NCBI GenBank assembly: GCA_905203475.1
Contig: CAJKWD010000010.1
Span: forward strand, 1-32,232
Reading direction: 5' to 3'
Origin: an uncultured Acholeplasmataceae bacterium
Lineage (GTDB): Bacteria > Bacillota_I > Bacilli_A > RF39 > UBA660
DNA length: 32,232 bases
Below, piece after piece: positions 1 to 5,727 of this stretch; position 1 is the stretch's first letter; each line of letters begins with the position of its first letter. Made by a program: the position numbers and the translations under genes. Below the pieces are notes generated by a model. It was not told where the DNA came from, made no database searches, and saw only the letters and a list, made by a program, of their open reading frames with translations.

Positions 1-15
1 AAATTGTGGAGTTTT

Positions 16-225
16 TTATTTTGATAGCTCTTGTGTCAATAATTGAAGTAAATTTTGTTTCATATTATCATCACTATGTTGCCATACGATTTCAAAAAAT
101 ACACCTAGACCTGGTAATGTAATCTCATCTTTTTCTTGGATGGAAGATTCAATAGATTTACGAATCTCTTGTTCATTTGAATTTTCAAAGTTTTTTTGAA
201 TACTTTTTCTAATATCTATATTCAT
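16..225 (-). CDS. sspI: small acid-soluble spore protein SspI
   Basis: This encodes a 69-residue protein that I recognise as SspI, a minor small acid-soluble protein of the spore core made in the forespore. The N-terminus MNIDIRKSI and the core LPGLGVFFEIVW, followed by an acidic helix and a Leu-rich C-terminus, follow the SspI pattern of a short helix, an LPGLG turn and a Trp-containing segment. Length fits the family (about 70 aa). The reading frame extends upstream to 276, but I chose the ATG at 225: AAAGGA lies just before it, and the upstream segment covers the predicted forespore promoter. The divergent neighbour is lemA. The gene shows that the organism sporulates or recently did. The exact role of SspI inside the spore is poorly known. 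Confidence 0.88.
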   Translation of the reverse strand: MNIDIRKSIQKNFENSNEQEIRKSIESSIQEKDEITLPGLGVFFEIVWQHSDDNMKQNLLQLLTQELSK

Positions 226-245
226 ATTATCATTCCTTTCAAATA

Positions 246-274
246 TATTATGAGTGACATATAAAAAAATATAC
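246..274 (-). promoter_or_regulatory. putative sigma-G (forespore) promoter of sspI
   Basis: On the minus strand GTATA (274-270) is followed after 17 bp by CATAATA (252-246). This fits the known sigma-G pattern GHATR, about 18 bp, CATNHTA. The predicted start lies about 14 nt before the sspI ATG, leaving room for the AAAGGA ribosome site. No good TTGACA/TATAAT pair is seen. Sigma-F and sigma-G signals overlap, so sigma-F cannot be excluded. Confidence 0.6.
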
Positions 275-294
275 AAAATAAATTTCTTTCTTCT

Positions 295-322
295 TTGCAG
301 TGAGCATAAATTATGGTATACT
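295..322 (+). promoter_or_regulatory. vegetative promoter of lemA
   Basis: TTGCAG (295-300), 16-bp spacer, TATACT (317-322), with an extended -10 dinucleotide TG at 314-315. It lies 23 bp upstream of the lemA ATG and is divergent from the sspI promoter. Confidence 0.65.
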
Positions 323-345
323 AAAGACAGAATATGGAGGTAATT

Positions 346-909
346 ATGAGTACAGGTTTTATTATTTTAATTGTAGTGATTATACTTGTTGTATTATTAA
401 TTGCTTTTGTTGCAAAAACGTATAATACACTTGTATCACTAAAAAATCGTGTTCAAGATCAATGGGCACAAGTAGATGTAGTATTAAAAAGAAGGGCAGA
501 TTTAATTCCAAACTTAGTAGAAACAGTAAAAGGATATGCATCACATGAAAGTGAGACATTAGAAGCTGTTATCGCTGCTAGAAATCAAGCAGTATCAGCA
601 ACTGATGCACATTCTGAAATGGAAGCAAATAATGTACTTACAGAAGCATTAGGACGTTTATTTGCTGTAGCAGAAGCTTATCCAGACTTAAAAGCTAATA
701 CAAACTTCTTAGAATTACAAAGAACATTACAAGAAACAGAAGATAAAATTACTTATGCAAGACAATTTTATAATGATACGGTAATGTCATTTAATAATAA
801 GATAGAAATGTTTCCATCTAATATCATTGCATCAATGTTTCACTTTAAACAAGCAGAATTCTTTGAAGCAAATGAAAAAGATAAAGAAGTACCAAATGTA
901 AAATTTTAG
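346..909 (+). CDS. lemA: LemA family membrane protein
   Basis: LemA proteins have a single N-terminal transmembrane helix and an alpha-helical body outside the membrane; their molecular role is not settled. Residues 3-25 here form a strongly hydrophobic helix. It is followed by the family signature YNTLVSLKNRVQDQWAQVDV, then KRRADLIPNLVETVKGY and HESETLEAVIAARN. At 187 aa it has the usual length. The frame opens at 334, but the ATG at 346 has GGAGG four bases upstream and puts the membrane helix at the very N-terminus. A DUF2207 gene follows 42 bp downstream, a pairing common in Firmicutes and suggestive of a joint envelope function. A hairpin terminator sits between them, so the second gene may be made at a lower level. 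Confidence 0.92.
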   Translation: MSTGFIILIVVIILVVLLIAFVAKTYNTLVSLKNRVQDQWAQVDVVLKRRADLIPNLVETVKGYASHESETLEAVIAARNQAVSATDAHSEMEANNVLTEALGRLFAVAEAYPDLKANTNFLELQRTLQETEDKITYARQFYNDTVMSFNNKIEMFPSNIIASMFHFKQAEFFEANEKDKEVPNVKF

Positions 910-933
910 ACTTACCACATGTAAGTCTTTTTT
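908..933 (+). terminator. intrinsic terminator between lemA and the DUF2207 gene
   Basis: AGACTTAC (908-915), loop CACAT, GTAAGTCT (921-928), then six T. The left arm contains the last two bases of the lemA stop codon. It probably lowers rather than abolishes transcription into the downstream gene, which shows no clear promoter of its own in the remaining gap. Confidence 0.75.
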
Positions 934-951
934 AAAAGTAGGAGTGTCAAT

Positions 952-3021
952 ATGAAAAAATTAAGAACAGTAATATATGCATTGTTATTTACTTGCTTTT
1001 TATTCTTTGTAGGAGTAGGAAATTTCAAAGCAAGTGAAACCCCAGTCATCGATCATTTCTATTCTGATATCACTGTATTAGAAAATGGTGACTTAAAAGT
1101 AAAAGAACTCATTATATTAAATGGAGAATATAATGGCTTTGAAAGAATTATCAATTATAAAAATGAATATGCGAAAGTTTTTGACGGAACAGAAAGCTCA
1201 TTTGAAGGAAGTAATATTTACAATGGTGATCAAATCATACTCTCTAAAATTGCTGAGGTAAAAACACCAAATAATTATGATTTTTCACTCATTGATAAAC
1301 CTGGTAAATCATTTCAAAAAGTAAATTCTGCTTCTAACGGCTCTAAAAGAAAATACATGGAAACGATGACAAGTAATGGCGTAACATATCGTATGTATAA
1401 TGAAAATAATGGTGGACCACTAGGATTTTATTTAGAATATACCGTAAAAAATGTTGCCATTCGTCATACCGATATTGCTGAAGTTGGTTGGAATTTAATG
1501 GGCAATGAACTGTCTAATCGCATCAATCACTATGAAGCATATATTCATATTCCAAATAATCAAACCGAATTAAGAGCATGGGCACATGGGCCATTAAATG
1601 GTAATGTTGAACTAGTCGATAAAACAACAGTAAAAATTTCAGTTTCAGATATTTATCCAAACACAGCTTTCGATACACGTTTCGTATTTGATTTAAATGT
1701 TATTCCAAATAGTACTAAAACAACTAACATAACAGCCTTACCAATGATTTTAAATGTAGAAACAAAAAGAGCTGATGAAGCAAATAAAATGCGTGAAGAT
1801 TTTATCGATGGACAAATTCAAATCGTTAAAATGGCTTTAGATAAAGTAGAATCAACTTTAAGACCAAGTGATTTAAAAGAAGCTGAAAAACAATTAAATA
1901 TTCTAGCAAGTTATACAAAAGAAGGAGAATATCCTTCATTAGAACAACAATATCAGAATATTTTTAAAAAGGTAGAAGCAAGAATGACAACTTTAAAATA
2001 TATTTTTGGTGGGCTTGCTATTTTATACGGAATTGGTATGGCAGTGCTTCTTTATCGTATCTATTTAAAATATGATAAAGAATTAAAAGTAAACCACATA
2101 GAATATTTTAGAGATATTCCAAACAATTATGGACCAGCCTGTGTTGATTATTTATTCAAACGAAAAATTGATAATCATTCATTATCTGCAACACTACTAA
2201 ACTTAATTTCTGATAAAGTAATCAGTTATGAGAAAATCGATAAGAAGAATTATAAACTTACTTATCATGCTAATATCAGAACATTATTTGCCGAAGAAGA
2301 TAAATTAATCGCTTGGATTTTTAATGGCCGAGAAGATGGAAAAGAAACAACTTTAGAAGCGTTTAAAAATCAGGCTAAAACTTATTCAACATTCTTAAAT
2401 GATTATGAATTCTTTAAAAAGTATGCATTAGATCATGCTAAAAGTTTAAACTTTTACGAAGATCAAAAATTAAAAGGAATGCCACTTCTTGCCTCATTAC
2501 TAGGTATCATACTTGGTATGTTATGCATTTATTTTGAAGTAGGTCTATTCTTTATTATTTATTTCATAGTTGGTATCGGAAGTCTTATTTATTTCATTTC
2601 AATCCAAAAGAAAACAAAATTCGGAAGAGAAGAATATGAAAAATGGAGTGCTTTAAAAAGATTTTTAAAAGATTTCGGAAAATTTGATACCAAAGACTTA
2701 CCGGATATGATTTTATGGCAAAAGTTCTTAGTCTATGCCTATGTATTTGGATGTGCTGATGAACTAGAAAAAACGATGAAGATTAAAGTCGCTGAAATGG
2801 GAGATGTTCCAATGACTGGATACTATTATGACCCTACATTTACAGATATGTTAATATTTAGTCATGTAATGAATCGTACAATCAACCATTCATTTAACTC
2901 TGCATATAGTGCTAGATCCGCAGCTAACAGTGGAAACTATTCATCAGGTGGAGGATTCGGAGGAGGATTCTCATCTGGCGGTGGTAGCTTCGGTGGAGGC
3001 GGTGGAGGCGGAAGCTTCTAA
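952..3021 (+). CDS. DUF2207 domain membrane protein with Gly-rich tail
   Basis: A 689-aa predicted membrane protein of the DUF2207 type, function unknown, usually encoded next to LemA. Residues 1-28 form a signal peptide (MKKLRTV followed by a hydrophobic run). An extracytoplasmic domain of about 320 residues opens with VIDHFYSDITVLENGDLKV, typical of the family. A membrane segment lies near residues 347-369 and a pair of segments near 508-552, flanking a cytoplasmic region. The C-terminus is a flexible Gly/Ser/Phe tail (GGGFGGGFSSGGGSF), also a hallmark of these proteins. AGGAG precedes the ATG. I infer co-function with LemA; there is no catalytic motif I can name. Confidence 0.87.
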   Translation: MKKLRTVIYALLFTCFLFFVGVGNFKASETPVIDHFYSDITVLENGDLKVKELIILNGEYNGFERIINYKNEYAKVFDGTESSFEGSNIYNGDQIILSKIAEVKTPNNYDFSLIDKPGKSFQKVNSASNGSKRKYMETMTSNGVTYRMYNENNGGPLGFYLEYTVKNVAIRHTDIAEVGWNLMGNELSNRINHYEAYIHIPNNQTELRAWAHGPLNGNVELVDKTTVKISVSDIYPNTAFDTRFVFDLNVIPNSTKTTNITALPMILNVETKRADEANKMREDFIDGQIQIVKMALDKVESTLRPSDLKEAEKQLNILASYTKEGEYPSLEQQYQNIFKKVEARMTTLKYIFGGLAILYGIGMAVLLYRIYLKYDKELKVNHIEYFRDIPNNYGPACVDYLFKRKIDNHSLSATLLNLISDKVISYEKIDKKNYKLTYHANIRTLFAEEDKLIAWIFNGREDGKETTLEAFKNQAKTYSTFLNDYEFFKKYALDHAKSLNFYEDQKLKGMPLLASLLGIILGMLCIYFEVGLFFIIYFIVGIGSLIYFISIQKKTKFGREEYEKWSALKRFLKDFGKFDTKDLPDMILWQKFLVYAYVFGCADELEKTMKIKVAEMGDVPMTGYYYDPTFTDMLIFSHVMNRTINHSFNSAYSARSAANSGNYSSGGGFGGGFSSGGGSFGGGGGGGSF

Positions 3022-3025
3022 CGTA

Positions 3026-3050
3026 AGATGTCAAACACGACATCTTTTTT
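3026..3050 (+). terminator. intrinsic terminator after the DUF2207 gene
   Basis: AGATGTC (3026-3032), loop AAACAC, GACATCT (3039-3045), then TTTTTT. It starts 4 bp after the stop codon. Confidence 0.85.
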
Positions 3051-3051
3051 A

Positions 3052-3080
3052 TTTACAATATTCTATTATTATCATATAAT
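3052..3080 (+). promoter_or_regulatory. promoter of small RNA copy 1
   Basis: TTTACA (3052-3057), 17-bp spacer, TATAAT (3075-3080), a near-consensus vegetative promoter. No open reading frame with a ribosome site follows it before a terminator. The same two hexamers with the same spacing recur at 32053-32081. Confidence 0.75.
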
Positions 3081-3086
3081 GGAAGA

Positions 3087-3146
3087 GGGATACTTACTAA
3101 GTGTCCACTTAAATGGAAGTCACTTAGCTTATGCTAGGTGTTTTTT
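3087..3146 (+). ncRNA. candidate antisense (antitoxin) RNA, copy 1
   Basis: A predicted RNA of about 60 nt starts 7 bp after the TATAAT at 3075-3080 and ends at an intrinsic terminator: CACTTAGC (3121-3128), loop TTAT, GCTAGGTG (3133-3140), six T. It holds no plausible ORF. It converges on the 30-aa peptide gene, and its terminator overlaps the peptide's last codons and stop. Any peptide mRNA running past its stop is therefore perfectly complementary to it. The block ATGGAAGT (3113-3120) is also complementary to ACTTCCAT in the mRNA leader. The paralogous RNA at 32088-32145 keeps the promoter and the whole terminator hairpin while the middle varies. The boundaries are predictions. Confidence 0.65.
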
Positions 3147-3226
3147 AATGTAATACAAAGTAGGAGTATGAGAAGAAACCACATAAGATGTATTAATTGT
3201 TTGATAAGTTTTCTTTCATATCTCAT
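3134..3226 (-). CDS. 30-aa hydrophobic peptide, candidate type I toxin, copy 1
   Basis: A 30-residue peptide beginning MRYERKLIKQ, with a basic N-terminus, one strongly hydrophobic segment (about residues 14-27) and the ending KNT. The length, single membrane helix and charged ends resemble type I toxin peptides of Firmicutes (Fst, BsrE and TxpA classes), but I see no direct sequence match to them. The frame runs back to 3316. I choose the ATG at 3226 because AGGAAG lies eight bases upstream and because the paralogue at 32134-32226 has an ATG at exactly the same position. Both encode 30 aa with the pattern M-[RK]-YE-[RK]-K-[LI]-I and the end KNT. The ribosome site is buried in a perfect 9-bp stem. 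The mRNA promoter, somewhere in 3275-3340, is not clear to me. Confidence 0.7.
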   Translation of the reverse strand: MRYERKLIKQLIHLMWFLLILLLCITLKNT

Positions 3227-3230
3227 AACT

Positions 3231-3258
3231 TTCACTTCCTTATCTATATGGAAGTGAA
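3231..3258 (-). promoter_or_regulatory. RBS-sequestering stem in the peptide mRNA leader
   Basis: Read on the minus strand, TTCACTTCC (3258-3250) and GGAAGTGAA (3239-3231) form a perfect 9-bp stem with a 10-nt loop. The right arm contains most of the AGGAAG ribosome site of the 30-aa peptide. Leaders that hide the ribosome site are typical of type I toxin mRNAs. Confidence 0.65.
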
Positions 3259-3309
3259 CACCTAACGATCCCTCTATCAATAACATACTGTAAAGGAATA
3301 GCAAACTCC

Positions 3310-3338
3310 TTTTCATAGAAATGAAAATGTGTTAAAAT
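3310..3338 (+). promoter_or_regulatory. promoter of the structured RNA
   Basis: TTTTCA (3310-3315), 17-bp spacer, TAAAAT (3333-3338), with an extended -10 TG at 3330-3331. It is divergent from the 30-aa peptide gene. Confidence 0.5.
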
Positions 3339-3344
3339 GCAAAC

Positions 3345-3501
3345 AGTAGGAGACTAGGTGATAGATGTGAGAAATAGAACTGGTGTTAGCCAAAAGTTAC
3401 CATAGGGGGGGTATTTAAGTAATCATACCCTATATTTCTCATGCTGTTTTTATAATCAATTTGTTTTAAAAAGTTGTTTTCATGGTGGAAGCAACTTTTT
3501 T
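3345..3501 (+). ncRNA. structured RNA of unknown class with terminator
   Basis: About 155 nt without an ORF, between the promoter at 3310-3338 and the terminator at 3468-3501 (AAAAGTTG, 15-nt apical part, CAACTTTT, T run). Complementary blocks suggest a three-way junction. The outer stem is TGAGAAATA (3368-3376) with TATTTCTCA (3433-3441). One inner arm is TGGT (3381-3384) with ACCA (3399-3402). A second inner arm is GGGTAT (3409-3414) with ATACCC (3425-3430). A run of seven G (3405-3411) allows slippage, with ATAGGG/CCCTAT as an alternative pair. I compared it by eye with the common riboswitch classes and matched none. The gene at 3586 begins after the terminator, so cis-control is possible but unproven. 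Confidence 0.45.
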
Positions 3502-3585
3502 GCGATGTGCAAATAATGTAGAAATATATAGTGTAAAATACCTAGAAATCCTATATCAAATAAAAGAAAGGTAAGGAGTAGTAAT

Positions 3586-3903
3586 ATGAGAAAAGTGGAA
3601 AGAAAGAGGATGAATCCAAAACAAAGAAAGTATTTTCTAGTTGGTAGTTTATGTATTGCGATCTTTCTCATGTTAGGAATAGGTTATGCAGTACTATCAA
3701 CAGGGGAGCCTTTATGGACAATCTCACCTATAGCTAATTATAGTGGTTATGTCATTAGTATTGGTCGTTCAGGAGCTCTTTTAGGCTTTGGAGCTGACCA
3801 AGTTAGTACATATCCAGGAGCAGTTTCTCCAGTTTTCTATCTGAGCTCTGATATTTCCTTAAGTGGATTAGGAACTCAATCAAACCCATTTGTAATCGGG
3901 TAA
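3586..3903 (+). CDS. short membrane-anchored surface protein, possibly internally deleted
   Basis: A 105-aa protein with a basic N-terminus (MRKVERKRMNPKQRKY), one membrane anchor (about residues 18-38, ending GYAVLST) and a short outer part. The end, SPVFYLSSDISLSGLGTQSNPFVIG, resembles, from memory, the C-terminal ends (PV-YL-SD-xLxGxGTxxNPxxI) of much larger surface proteins in gut Firmicutes. The stretch EPLWTISPIANYSGYVI resembles the segment just before that end. Here this tail follows almost directly after the anchor, so the usual large middle is absent. This may be a deletion derivative or a genuinely small member of the group. AAGGAG precedes the ATG. The function is unknown. Confidence 0.65.
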   Translation: MRKVERKRMNPKQRKYFLVGSLCIAIFLMLGIGYAVLSTGEPLWTISPIANYSGYVISIGRSGALLGFGADQVSTYPGAVSPVFYLSSDISLSGLGTQSNPFVIG

Positions 3904-3908
3904 AAAAT

Positions 3909-3934
3909 AACTCAGTTCAATGAACTGAGTTTTT
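3909..3934. terminator. bidirectional terminator
   Basis: AACTCAGTTC (3909-3918), loop AAT, GAACTGAGTT (3922-3931), with T on the plus side and a run of T on the minus side (A at 3902-3907). It serves the convergent genes ending at 3903 and 3933. Confidence 0.85.
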
Positions 3935-4238
3935 ACATCATTTGATAGTTTGATGTGTTTGAAAATTTGTTATCACTTTGCATCATTTGTTCTAAACGAT
4001 TCACACGGCGTTCTAATGAATCAACTTGTGTTTGTAATTGATTAATCATAGAATCACTTGTATTTAATTGTTGTTGTGTCAAAGGATTTACACCTGTCAT
4101 ATTTTGATTCATCATTGGGTATGTTCCCATAGGTCCAGGCATTGGATATGGCATAGGCATACCTCCTTGCATAGGCATCATACCATTCATTTGATAAGTA
4201 GGATACATATTTCCTCCACAGTTACGGTCTTTTTTCAT
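3933..4238 (-). CDS. Met/Pro-rich protein, probable spore coat component
   Basis: A 101-aa protein with three parts: a short polar start (MKKDRNCGGN), a Met/Pro/Gly/Tyr-rich stretch (such as GGMPMPYPMPGPMG), and a C-terminal coiled coil of about residues 63-85 containing INQLQTQVDSLERRVNRLEQ. It has no signal peptide. The composition resembles spore coat or exosporium proteins rather than an enzyme, and the upstream region carries a sigma-K-like promoter. I chose the ATG at 4238 (AAGGAAG upstream). The ATG at 4208, with GGAGG directly before it, would give 91 aa; the ATG at 4256 sits at the predicted transcription start. The coat role is inference from composition and promoter. Confidence 0.6.
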   Translation of the reverse strand: MKKDRNCGGNMYPTYQMNGMMPMQGGMPMPYPMPGPMGTYPMMNQNMTGVNPLTQQQLNTSDSMINQLQTQVDSLERRVNRLEQMMQSDNKFSNTSNYQMM

Positions 4239-4263
4239 AATACACTTCCTTTTCATTCTAATT

Positions 4264-4290
4264 CATTATATGTAAAAATAGTTTGTTTGT
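4264..4290 (-). promoter_or_regulatory. putative sigma-K (late mother-cell) promoter
   Basis: On the minus strand AC (4290-4289), 16 bp, CATATAATG (4272-4264), one base from the sigma-K pattern AC, 16-17 bp, CATANNNTA. The predicted start lies about 18 nt before the ATG at 4238. TATAAT is contained within it, so a vegetative promoter is possible, but no -35 box fits. Confidence 0.45.
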
Positions 4291-4334
4291 ACCATATTAT
4301 TTTCATTTTTCTACTTTTTTTGTAAAGGATGACA

Positions 4335-4343
4335 TGATATAAT
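4335..4343 (+). promoter_or_regulatory. extended -10 promoter of trmB
   Basis: TGA followed by TATAAT (4338-4343); the -35 region is only a T-rich stretch. The ATG is 15 bp downstream of the hexamer, which makes the 5' leader under 10 nt. Confidence 0.5.
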
Positions 4344-4358
4344 AATTTTGGTGGTTTG

Positions 4359-4991
<633 letters not shown>

Positions 4992-5044
4992 ACAAAAAAT
5001 TGACATGTAAAATTGTGTTAAAATTAGGCGAATTGAAAAAAGTT

Positions 5045-5053
5045 TGTTATAAT
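5045..5053 (+). promoter_or_regulatory. extended -10 promoter of the envelope operon
   Basis: TGT followed by TATAAT (5048-5053), with no convincing -35 box. It would drive the run of genes from 5077 to 7274. Confidence 0.5.
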
Positions 5054-5076
5054 GAGCTAAAGAGTGGTGAGGTATC

Positions 5077-5706
5077 TTGAAGAAAAAGGGCTTAGTGATA
5101 ATGCTCTTAAGTATCATCCTATTTACTGGTTGTACTGTGGTACGAATTGATACGACTAATATTGATAATATTATCAGTGTTGTTTTATCAAAGAAAAATA
5201 CCCTTTATAATCGTGTGGGAAAGGGTTATAAATACTATGTTCCAAGAGGTGTAACTTATATTGATACAACTGAGTTAAATGATAAGTTATATTCGAATGG
5301 TAATTATTATTATTTATATATTGATGCGGTTAGTTATTATCACAAGGTAAAAATTAATTACAAGGAAAATCCTGATGCGTATTATTCTAAGAAGGTTGAA
5401 GCAAATGGAAAAGAAGGATACCTAGAAATTCAAAAACAAAAAAATGGAAAGTATGTCATTGAATTTGTGTATAACTACGCGAAGATTGAAGCAATGGTTG
5501 ATGAGAAAAGTATCAATGAAGTTGTTTTGAATGCAAGTTATATTTTATCCACTGTAAAATTTAACAATAAGGTTATTAAACTGATGTTAAATGAAAATTA
5601 TTTTACGAATAAGGAAGAGAAATATGATATTTTTGCAGATAAGAATAATAATTCATCAAATTCTCATCTCGTAGAATATGAAGAAGATAATAAGGGGAAC
5701 GATTGA
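5077..5706 (+). CDS. uncharacterised lipoprotein
   Basis: A 209-aa protein with a lipoprotein signal peptide: MKKKG, a hydrophobic core, and the lipobox LFTGC with the lipidated Cys at residue 19. The mature part is rich in Tyr, Asn and Lys and ends in an acidic, hydrophilic tail (VEYEEDNKGND). I recognise no domain. The start codon is TTG at 5077, preceded by GTGAGG. The only internal ATG would remove the Lys residues a signal peptide needs, so TTG is preferred. It heads a tightly spaced set of envelope-related genes. Similar lipoproteins occur next to the following charged protein, from memory only, so a shared function is inference. Confidence 0.75.
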   Translation: MKKKGLVIMLLSIILFTGCTVVRIDTTNIDNIISVVLSKKNTLYNRVGKGYKYYVPRGVTYIDTTELNDKLYSNGNYYYLYIDAVSYYHKVKINYKENPDAYYSKKVEANGKEGYLEIQKQKNGKYVIEFVYNYAKIEAMVDEKSINEVVLNASYILSTVKFNNKVIKLMLNENYFTNKEEKYDIFADKNNNSSNSHLVEYEEDNKGND

Positions 5707-5727
5707 TAAAATATAAGAGGTGAAAAT

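Larger units (their letters stand above)
3084..3275. repeat. imperfect inverted repeat bounding the small RNA / peptide locus
   Basis: The sequence from 3084 (AGAGGGAT, then TTA, then AAGTGTCCACTT) resembles the reverse strand of 3250-3275 (AGAGGGATCG, then TTAGGTGTTCACTTCC). Each arm is about 25-30 bp with small gaps. As a result the 5' part of the plus-strand RNA and the 5' leader of the minus-strand peptide mRNA share a similar sequence. Both contain a self-complementary AAGTG/CACTT-like block, which could also pair between the two RNAs. It could alternatively be the trace of a small mobile element. Confidence 0.5.

Noticed and set aside
1..15. Terminator of sspI at the window edge
   Set aside because: Only 15 bases are present, with an A-run on the minus strand and no visible stem; it cannot be judged.
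2945..3018. GGTGGAGG-like DNA repeats
   Set aside because: They are the Gly codons of the DUF2207 protein tail, a usual family feature, not a DNA repeat element.
3134..3316. 60-aa reading of the toxin frame starting at 3316
   Set aside because: The extra N-terminal half runs through the leader hairpin and the inverted repeat, lacks a ribosome site, and has no counterpart fixed by copy 2. The 30-aa start at 3226 matches the paralogue exactly.
3345..3501. Known riboswitch (fluoride, ZTP, preQ1, cyclic di-GMP, T-box)
   Set aside because: None of the conserved cores I know for these classes is present; for example no T-box AGGGTGG element and no fluoride GATG pair. It is left as an unknown RNA.
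3480..3671. 63-aa hydrophobic ORF on the minus strand
   Set aside because: It overlaps the structured RNA terminator and the start of the plus-strand gene at 3586, has no ribosome site, and its hydrophobicity comes from reading AAA/GAA-rich DNA in reverse.
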